Part shown: piece after piece, positions 33,024 to 38,856 of the stretch
How positions within the stretch are numbered: the stretch's first letter is position 1
How the letters are laid out: every line of letters begins with the position of its first letter
Source: Ignavibacteria bacterium CG2_30_36_16
Lineage (GTDB): Bacteria > Bacteroidota > Ignavibacteria > Ignavibacteriales > Ignavibacteriaceae
Assembly (NCBI GenBank): GCA_001873185.1
Contig: MNYQ01000027.1
Coordinates: forward strand, 1-38,856
Direction of reading: 5' to 3'
DNA: 38,856 nucleotides
Made by a program: the position numbers and the translations under genes
Notes under the pieces: generated by a model
What the model was told of the DNA's origin: nothing
What the model saw: only the letters and a program-made list of their open reading frames with translations
Databases searched by the model: none

Positions 33024-34454
33024 TTAAATATTCCGTTTAAAATAAATTCTTACTGCTGAGTTTGCGTCTTGAGTATTAGGGAAATATTTATAATCTCCAT
33101 AACGTTCATACAACAAGAAATCCAGTCCCAAATAACTATTTTCAAGTAGTTGATAGTTAATTCCGATATTCAATAAACCAACAAACTCATCTCCTTCGGC
33201 TCCGCTTAGAGTATGAATCCAAAATCTTTTATAGTTTGAATAGATTTCTCCAAAGTTTTTAAAAATAACTTTAGCCCCAATCTTTGCGCTGGCACCGGGA
33301 CCGATGTTATAATCTTTGCCGGACACGGATGCGTATTGTGAGTTTGTAGCTCCCATTAATATCGCAGATAACCCAAAATAATTTTGCATGGAAACTGATG
33401 TTGATAACGGCACAGTATTTATTATTTGTCCGGTAACACTTGTTGCCGAGAGCTTGTAAACCGTATTGATATGAATGTCAACCTCTTTATAAATACCAAT
33501 AATGTTTTTTGAATTATTGAATAATTTAAATTTATTATCCCATAAAACGCCGCTTGCAAAAATACCCACAATATTATCGCCGGGTGCAATGTTAACTTCT
33601 GTGTGCAGTGCAAAATAGTCGAATGGTTTTTGGTGATCTGAAACAGAAAATTGATCGCCATAATTCAAGTCTGCTCTAAGCGCAACATACGATTTGCTGT
33701 TGTTCATTTTACTGCTAAAAAAAACATTATGCATTCCACTGGAAAGAATCACATTAAATTTAGAACGCTTGTTTGGTTTGCCCACTTTCCACATAGCACC
33801 GCTAATCATTCGGTTCAATCCTTGCATTGGATCAACTACCGTTGATGTGAATTCTCGTAAAAATCTATCAACTCCAACAGTACTTTCATCAATGATTAAG
33901 TTAGAAACACGAAAAGAAATCTCACCTAAAATAATTCCGGTAACCGGTGTGTTTACAATATCATTATAGGATGGAGCTTCGTTTTCCATAAAATATTCCC
34001 ACATTAAGCTTCCACCAAAAGCATAAGGGGCAGCTTCCCAAAAGCTAAGACCATTTGACCGTGCAAGATTATAATAATTAGAACCATGATAGGGATGCCA
34101 AAATTGATTCATTAGATAACCGTCAACATCCCATTTGAAACCAGTCTTAAAATTATTCTGTATCGTTTCCCAACTTATGTTGGACCAATTTTCACCACTT
34201 AAATATCTGTGATAACCCCAAACGCTAAAATTTAAACCAACAATTTCAACAGCCGGCAGCCAATAGTTTTTTTCTGTGGTTCTTTCTTTGTCCAACGCAG
34301 CCATATATTTTGTACTTGTGTTTCCAGCTAATCCCGCTGGCAATTGTTCATAGAACTTCGATTGAGCAAGAGTTCGCCCATTAAGTCCAGCGAGGAAAAC
34401 TATCAGCATAGCAAGAATGAAATAATTATCTGCAGAGAAGACTTTAGTTTTCAT
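33024..34454 (-). CDS. DUF3943 outer-membrane protein
   Basis: A 476-residue protein with a signal peptide ending near residue 30 (RTLAQ). The DUF3943 hallmark lies at about 108-175: DGYLMNQFWHPYHGSNYYN, then ARSNGLSFWEAAPYAFGGSL and EYF. The C-terminal two thirds are amphipathic beta strands consistent with a membrane barrel. The family has no known activity. There is no good Shine-Dalgarno. It follows the methyltransferase gene by 25 bases on the same strand. Confidence 0.8.
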   Translation of the reverse strand: MKTKVFSADNYFILAMLIVFLAGLNGRTLAQSKFYEQLPAGLAGNTSTKYMAALDKERTTEKNYWLPAVEIVGLNFSVWGYHRYLSGENWSNISWETIQNNFKTGFKWDVDGYLMNQFWHPYHGSNYYNLARSNGLSFWEAAPYAFGGSLMWEYFMENEAPSYNDIVNTPVTGIILGEISFRVSNLIIDESTVGVDRFLREFTSTVVDPMQGLNRMISGAMWKVGKPNKRSKFNVILSSGMHNVFFSSKMNNSKSYVALRADLNYGDQFSVSDHQKPFDYFALHTEVNIAPGDNIVGIFASGVLWDNKFKLFNNSKNIIGIYKEVDIHINTVYKLSATSVTGQIINTVPLSTSVSMQNYFGLSAILMGATNSQYASVSGKDYNIGPGASAKIGAKVIFKNFGEIYSNYKRFWIHTLSGAEGDEFVGLLNIGINYQLLENSYLGLDFLLYERYGDYKYFPNTQDANSAVRIYFKRNI

Positions 34455-34479
34455 ACGTATTCATAGATTTGTTCGATAA

Positions 34480-35196
34480 TTATTTTTTCTGAACAATCCA
34501 GCCACCGTGCATAAATGAATTGTAAAAACGGTTTGCCCTTTCAAATCCTGCTTCGGACAGTAATTTTTGAATTTCAGATCCGGTGAAAAAGCTTTGCTCA
34601 GTTGCTTGAACCGCTATTTTCATTACTAATTCCGAGGGGACTCCGCCCAGTTTCATAAAATTTATCCACACCTTTGTCATAAATTTAAAATCTTCACTAC
34701 CCGGATCGCCATATTGGTCAACGATGATAAGCTTCGCCCCGGTTTTTAAGCGTTTTGCTATGTCCTTAAATAATGATAGTTTTTTTCTATCGTCAGGTAT
34801 AAAACGCAGAACGAATATTAATGTTGCAGCATCATATTTTTCTTCTTCAGGCAAACCATCTACAAAACCATTATACAATACTACTCGATTATTTAATCCA
34901 TGGTCATCAATTTTAGCTTTTGATATTTTAATCATCTCATCGGAAGGGTCAACTCCTGTTAATCGCCAGTTGGGCATAGGGTTTCCGAAGGTTGTTAATT
35001 CCATTCCGGTTCCGCAACCAACTATCAAAACCTTTGCAGATTCATTTTGCCTCTCCACTAAAAGAGATAACGCCATCGTGAAAAGCTGATCGTAACCGAA
35101 AACGGCTTTACGTGCTAAGTCATCGTAGTGTGCGACTTTCTTGGGATCAAAATCTATATTATTCATTATCTCTTTTCTGACTCGTTTAAAAATCAT
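34480..35196 (-). CDS. class I SAM-dependent methyltransferase
   Basis: A 238-residue Rossmann methyltransferase. Motif I is VLIVGCGTGMELTTFG, followed by LTGVDPSDEMI, and motif IV-like DAATLIFVLRFIP, then LKTGAKLIIVDQYG. The substrate is not evident. ATG 35196 is one base past the stop of the upstream permease gene, suggesting coupled translation; a second start at 35166 (MNNIDFDP) has a GA-rich site before it and gives 228 residues. Linked to an ABC-2 exporter, it may modify an exported compound or a detoxification target, which is speculation. Confidence 0.82.
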   Translation of the reverse strand: MIFKRVRKEIMNNIDFDPKKVAHYDDLARKAVFGYDQLFTMALSLLVERQNESAKVLIVGCGTGMELTTFGNPMPNWRLTGVDPSDEMIKISKAKIDDHGLNNRVVLYNGFVDGLPEEEKYDAATLIFVLRFIPDDRKKLSLFKDIAKRLKTGAKLIIVDQYGDPGSEDFKFMTKVWINFMKLGGVPSELVMKIAVQATEQSFFTGSEIQKLLSEAGFERANRFYNSFMHGGWIVQKK

Positions 35197-35197
35197 T

Positions 35198-36337
35198 TTA
35201 TTCTATTTTTTTACTGAACCTTAACGAACTAAACACTAACAAAGTTACCCCCATGCCAAAAAGTATGAGCGTCTCAACCCAAAGTGATGAAAAACCGATT
35301 CCCTTTAAAACAATGCCGCGAAGAATAACGATGAAATATTTTAGAGGTATTATATAAGTAATATATTGTACTGCCTGTGGCATGTTTTCTATCGGGAAAG
35401 CAAAACCGGAGAGATAAATCATCGGCATCATAACAGCGAATACGGACGCCATCATTGCTTGCTGTTGTGTTTTAGATACTGTCGAGATAAATAATCCGAT
35501 CCCTAAATTTGATAAAACAAAAAGTAATGCGGTGAAGAGAAGAAATAGCTTATTTCCGCGCACTACAATTCCGAACCACTGCGTCATAATTACCATCACA
35601 ATTATCAAAACAACAAAACCAATTAGTGTGAAGGGAATAAGTTTTCCGAGTATGAGTTGATAATTTTTTATAGGCGTGACTATCAATTGTTCAAGCGTTC
35701 CTATCTCCCGTTCTCTTACAACTGCCATTGACATTAAGGAGATCGTTGAGATCATCAGGATAAGACCTAAAATTCCAGGTACCATATAATTACGTGTCTT
35801 CATCTCCGGATTATACCAAACCCGGACTTCGGGGATTAAGGAACCACTTAAAGAAATTTTCATTCCAAGTTTATCCTTTGTTTCGGCTACAATCCCTTGC
35901 GAAAATTTTGTAGCGATCCCTTGAATGTATCCAAGCGCTATCGAAGCTTTGTTCCCGTCCGATCCTTCAAATAAAGTTTGAAGCGGTGCGGTTTCGCGTC
36001 TGTTAATTTTCTTTTCAAAATCTTTTGGAATAATTATAGCGACAAGAGTTTTTCCTTCATTCAAGAGATCGGTTACTTCATCATAATTATCCACATAATA
36101 ATCTAACTTGAAATATCCCGATTGCTCAAACCGCTTTATAAAATCTCTGCTGGTTTCAGTTTTATCCTGGTCGTAAATTGTTGTGTGAATTACATTAACA
36201 TCCATGTTGGCAGCGTAACCAAGGAATATTAGTTGCAAGATAGGAGCCATAAAAATTACCACGAGCATTTTCTTATCCCGTTTTACCTGCAATAACTCTT
36301 TAATAATAAATTGAAAGATCGTTTTCATAGTTCTCAC
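35198..36337 (-). CDS. ABC-2 type transporter permease
   Basis: A 379-residue permease of the YhhJ/YbhS/YbhR type. One N-terminal helix (MLVVIFMAPILQLIFLGYAA) precedes a large extracytoplasmic domain (about 50-170), then five helices at 175-370 with the conserved VREREIGTLEQLIVTPI segment between them. The start is GTG 36337 overlapping the previous stop as GTGA, or ATG 36328. It is paralogous to the next permease; the two would form a heterodimer energised by the ATPase encoded upstream. Confidence 0.88.
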   Translation of the reverse strand: MRTMKTIFQFIIKELLQVKRDKKMLVVIFMAPILQLIFLGYAANMDVNVIHTTIYDQDKTETSRDFIKRFEQSGYFKLDYYVDNYDEVTDLLNEGKTLVAIIIPKDFEKKINRRETAPLQTLFEGSDGNKASIALGYIQGIATKFSQGIVAETKDKLGMKISLSGSLIPEVRVWYNPEMKTRNYMVPGILGLILMISTISLMSMAVVREREIGTLEQLIVTPIKNYQLILGKLIPFTLIGFVVLIIVMVIMTQWFGIVVRGNKLFLLFTALLFVLSNLGIGLFISTVSKTQQQAMMASVFAVMMPMIYLSGFAFPIENMPQAVQYITYIIPLKYFIVILRGIVLKGIGFSSLWVETLILFGMGVTLLVFSSLRFSKKIE

Positions 36338-37464
36338 TTATTTTTTGATTTTTTATCTACCACCGTTGCCAGCGCAATAAATATAATTCCGAAAATTCCG
36401 AGATAGATCAATTGATCCCAGAAAGCAGAAATTCCTGCACCTCTTAAAAGAATTGCTCTTAGAATAACAATGTAAAATTTTGCCGGTGTAATGTTGGTAA
36501 GTATCTGAATAGCAACCGGCATGCTTTCAATCGGAAAGATAAATCCGGAAAGAATTAATGAAGGGAGCAATGAAGTAACATTTGCAGCCTGAAAAGCCAC
36601 TTGCTGTGAATCTGATATAGTCGAGATAAAAACTCCCAAACTTAATGCAGCAAAAAGAAACGCGAATGTTCCGAGAAGCAACAAGAATATATTTCCTTTG
36701 ATAACTATGTCAAAAAGAATATAACCGGCAAGTAAAACAATTGTAGCGTTAATCAAAGAGATTACAATGTATGGAATCGTTTTGCCGAGAATAAATTCTA
36801 TTGATGAAAGAGGTGAAACATTAATCTGCTCGATTGTGCCTCTCTCTTTTTCTCTTACGATGGAAAGGGAGATTGAAATTACCGCTGTAATTATTAATAT
36901 CATTCCCATCAAACCGGGGATAAGAAATCGGGTTGATTGTAAATCCGGATTAAACCAAAATCGTGGTTGAAGATCAATCGGCACGTAAAATTGCTTACCG
37001 GTAACGGCGAGATATTCTTTAGTTAGTTGAAGGGAATAACTGAAGGTAGCTGCATTGACATAGTTTTGAATTACATTTGCGGAAGTGCCATCCACGCCAT
37101 CAACTAAAAACTGGATTTTGACTTCCTGCTTGGATAATAATTTTCTGGATAGATCTTTCGGAAAAACAACTACAACTTGTACAATCTTTTCATCCAATAT
37201 TTTTTTTATCTGATCATCATTGTCGATGTATGTAACAAGGTCGAAATACTCGGAACTAATTAAACCGCTGACATAATCTCTTGTGTATTCAGAGCGGTCT
37301 TGATCGTACACTGCAATTTTTATATGATGTACATCGAAGTTAATCGCATAACCAAAAATTGCCAACAATACAACCGGGAAGAAAAATACAATGAACAGCA
37401 TTCTTGTATCCCGCTTTAACTGCCGCATTTCTTTTTTTGCAATTGCAAATATTCTATTGAACAT
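36334..37464 (-). CDS. ABC-2 type transporter permease
   Basis: About 376 residues from ATG 37464 (MFNRIFAIAKKEM), the family-like start; an ATG at 37485 would add seven residues. Topology matches the following permease: one N-terminal helix (FIVFFFPVVLLAIFGYAI), an extracytoplasmic domain, then five helices with IVREKERGTIEQINVSPL. It overlaps the ATPase gene by 11 bases and the next permease by 4. The pair resembles YbhS/YbhR or drug and lipid exporters. Confidence 0.88.
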   Translation of the reverse strand: MFNRIFAIAKKEMRQLKRDTRMLFIVFFFPVVLLAIFGYAINFDVHHIKIAVYDQDRSEYTRDYVSGLISSEYFDLVTYIDNDDQIKKILDEKIVQVVVVFPKDLSRKLLSKQEVKIQFLVDGVDGTSANVIQNYVNAATFSYSLQLTKEYLAVTGKQFYVPIDLQPRFWFNPDLQSTRFLIPGLMGMILIITAVISISLSIVREKERGTIEQINVSPLSSIEFILGKTIPYIVISLINATIVLLAGYILFDIVIKGNIFLLLLGTFAFLFAALSLGVFISTISDSQQVAFQAANVTSLLPSLILSGFIFPIESMPVAIQILTNITPAKFYIVILRAILLRGAGISAFWDQLIYLGIFGIIFIALATVVDKKSKNK

Positions 37465-38395
37465 TTTTCTTGCTGTCCTTTTCAATTAGATGAATAAATA
37501 CGTCTTCAAGCGTTGGAGTAATTTTTTTTACACGCTTTACGGCAATTCCATTTTTTTCTTGCAGCAATTGATAAATATGTTGCTCGTTAATTGTGCTATC
37601 GTTCAAAATAACATGTATGTAGTTGCCAAAGATTGAAGTTTCACCCACCCATTTTTCTTTCTCTAAAATTTCGAGACTGTCAACCACCCGGTCACTTTCT
37701 ATTTCCAATATCGGGTTTTTGATATAATTCGTTTTTAATGCCTTTGCATTTCCTTGAGCAATAAGTTTTCCGGCATTGATTAAAATGATATCGTTGCAGA
37801 ATTCCGCTTCGTCAAGGTAGTGTGTGGTAACAAGAATCGTCGTTCCGCCTTCCGAAAGCTCGTTTATCAAGTCCCAAAAATTTCTACGCGAGATTGGATC
37901 AACGCCGCTCGTTGGCTCGTCAAGAAATACAATTTTAGGTTCGTGAATAACCGCAGTACCAAGCGCTAAACGTTGTTTAATTCCTCCCGGCAAAGAGCTT
38001 GTCATGACATTTTCCATATTTTCGAGATTCGCGACCTTCAACACCCATTTTTTTCTTTCTTCATATTTCTTCCCATCCAAACCATAAATTCCAGCAAAGA
38101 ATCTGATGTTTTCGACTACGGTCAAATCATTATAAAGAGAAAATTTCTGAGACATATATCCGATATTCTTTTTGACAAGATCTGATTGATTTTTTATACT
38201 GTAACCGCTTACAAGCGCATCGCCGGATGTAGGTTCTAATATTCCGATAAGCATCCTTATGGTAGTAGATTTACCCGCTCCGTTAGCGCCGAGGAATCCG
38301 AAAATCTCTCCCTGCTTTACATTGAAATTTACATTATCAACAGCAGTGAATTTTCCGAATTCCTTTGTCAGATTATTTACCTCAATTGCATTCAT
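37454..38395 (-). CDS. ABC transporter ATP-binding protein
   Basis: A 313-residue single ATPase. Walker A is GANGAGKS (36-43), the Q-loop is YMSQKFSLYNDLT, the signature is LPGGIKQRLALG (LPGG rather than LSGG), Walker B is KIVFLDEPTSGVDP, and the switch histidine is in TTHYLDEAE. A C-terminal extension of about 90 residues is typical of YbhF/DrrA-like ATPases. It powers the two permeases encoded just downstream. No HlyD-type membrane-fusion gene lies next to it in this window, unlike many YbhGFSR loci. Confidence 0.93.
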   Translation of the reverse strand: MNAIEVNNLTKEFGKFTAVDNVNFNVKQGEIFGFLGANGAGKSTTIRMLIGILEPTSGDALVSGYSIKNQSDLVKKNIGYMSQKFSLYNDLTVVENIRFFAGIYGLDGKKYEERKKWVLKVANLENMENVMTSSLPGGIKQRLALGTAVIHEPKIVFLDEPTSGVDPISRRNFWDLINELSEGGTTILVTTHYLDEAEFCNDIILINAGKLIAQGNAKALKTNYIKNPILEIESDRVVDSLEILEKEKWVGETSIFGNYIHVILNDSTINEQHIYQLLQEKNGIAVKRVKKITPTLEDVFIHLIEKDSKKNVQ

Positions 38396-38413
38396 AATTT
38401 ATCCGTTATTTTA

Positions 38414-38446
38414 GAAGAAAGAAGTTAGGAGTTAGAAGACAGAATT
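38414..38446. repeat. heptanucleotide repeat at the 3' end of the S23 gene
   Basis: Reading the plus strand: GAAGAAA, GAAGTTA, GGAGTTA, GAAGACA, GAATT, a period-7 array like that at 1-42, and both end in CAGAAT. It covers the last codons and stop of the minus-strand S23 gene. Confidence 0.8.
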
Positions 38447-38784
38447 TTGTTTGAATAAGCATTTAATAATTTCCCTACTTCTTCTGCCAATTCATTTTCC
38501 TGGTCTGTACTTGCATATCCTAAATCTTTAGTTAGTATTAAATAATATTTACATTCCTCAAGTGAGCCTTCTGATATATTAAAGAACCTCACCTTATCAG
38601 CTTTACCTCTTTTTCTATATCCCTCAGCAATATTAGCCGAAACAGAAATAGCAGCTCTTCTGAATTGCGAGGATAATCCAAATAATTCTTCTTTGGGAAA
38701 CGACTTAGTCATTTTGTAAACAGCCAAAACAAATTGATGAGCCTTTTGCCAAACGATTAACTCTTTAAAAGATTGAGATTTCAT
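38425..38784 (-). CDS. four-helix bundle protein, S23 / 23S rRNA intervening-sequence family
   Basis: A 119-residue protein of the S23 family, first known from open frames inside 23S rRNA intervening sequences but also common as free-standing genes. Hallmarks are FKELIVWQKAHQFVLAVY, FPKEELFGLSSQFRRAAISV, SANIAEGYRK and the later EGSLEECKYYLILTKDLGY. It folds as a four-helix bundle; the molecular role is unknown. AGGAAA precedes the ATG. The last residues (ILSSNS) and the stop codon are encoded by a heptanucleotide repeat. No rRNA surrounds it here, so this is a stand-alone copy. Confidence 0.92.
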   Translation of the reverse strand: MKSQSFKELIVWQKAHQFVLAVYKMTKSFPKEELFGLSSQFRRAAISVSANIAEGYRKRGKADKVRFFNISEGSLEECKYYLILTKDLGYASTDQENELAEEVGKLLNAYSNKILSSNS

Positions 38785-38833
38785 TTTTATTTCCTATTTA
38801 ATTTATTAAGTCACCTTACGCAGAATTTGTAAT

Positions 38834-38851
38834 ACGAAGCGGTAGCTTCGT
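38834..38851. repeat. short palindrome at the window end
   Basis: ACGAAGC (38834-38840) pairs perfectly with GCTTCGT (38845-38851) around GGTA. It is upstream of the S23 gene on the minus strand. It may be the terminator of a minus-strand gene beyond the window, or a small dispersed palindrome; the flank is cut by the window edge. Confidence 0.5.
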
Positions 38852-38856
38852 AAAAA

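Noticed and set aside
34724-35089. 121-codon plus-strand frame opposite the methyltransferase
   Set aside because: Shadow of the SAM-binding gene on the other strand; no recognisable fold.
1-38856. CRISPR array, tRNA or insertion sequence
   Set aside because: No spaced direct repeats of CRISPR size, no cloverleaf and no transposase were found by reading; the repeats present have period 7 with no spacers.

Overview
The window looks like chromosome of an AT-rich, Gram-negative bacterium of the Bacteroidota/Chlorobi/Ignavibacteria superphylum, most likely Ignavibacteria. The evidence is a T9SS sorting domain with the NYPNPFNPST signature, a PorV-like outer-membrane protein, a GWxTD protein, a TonB receptor with a carboxypeptidase-regulatory-like N-terminus, an ATP synthase operon without beta and epsilon genes, several TTG starts, and period-7 repeats beside an S23 four-helix-bundle gene. 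The placement is inferred from gene content; no 16S rRNA is present.

Layout. Positions 1-1.4 kb hold heptanucleotide repeats, a FabI/FabL-like enoyl-ACP reductase and thioredoxin. Positions 1.4-2.1 kb form a relic-like interval with two open fragments, a strong palindromic terminator and two tandem TTGACA promoters. Positions 2.1-12 kb are a secretion/surface region: an Asp-box propeller protein with a T9SS tail, then a lipoprotein / TonB receptor / 1050-residue secreted protein / PorV-like run bounded by terminators. Positions 12-18 kb carry a GWxTD protein and envelope genes (LpxL-type acyltransferase, GT9 heptosyltransferase, a GT-C/TPR membrane protein) with the tRNA-modification gene tsaC embedded. 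Positions 18-24.6 kb join an M23 endopeptidase and a bactofilin to atpZ-atpI-atpB-E-F-H-A-G. Positions 24.6-28.4 kb are the housekeeping cluster ffh-rpsP-khpA-rimM-trmD-rplS.

Positions 28.4-32.1 kb are the most unusual part. A Crp/Fnr-type regulator precedes a two-gene heme-copper oxidoreductase. Its catalytic subunit keeps the heme ligands and the His-His pair, but the first CuB histidine is Asp and the nitric-oxide-reductase glutamate position is also Asp. Its subunit II is a cupredoxin whose CuA ligands are all replaced. This best fits a divergent nitric oxide reductase (gNOR-like) rather than an oxygen reductase.

Positions 32.1-38.8 kb are all on the minus strand: two small envelope proteins, a DUF3943 outer-membrane protein, a SAM methyltransferase, an ABC-2 exporter (two permeases plus ATPase, overlapping genes) and an S23 gene whose 3' end lies inside a heptamer repeat like the one at the window start. 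I saw no tRNA, rRNA, CRISPR array, transposase or phage gene.
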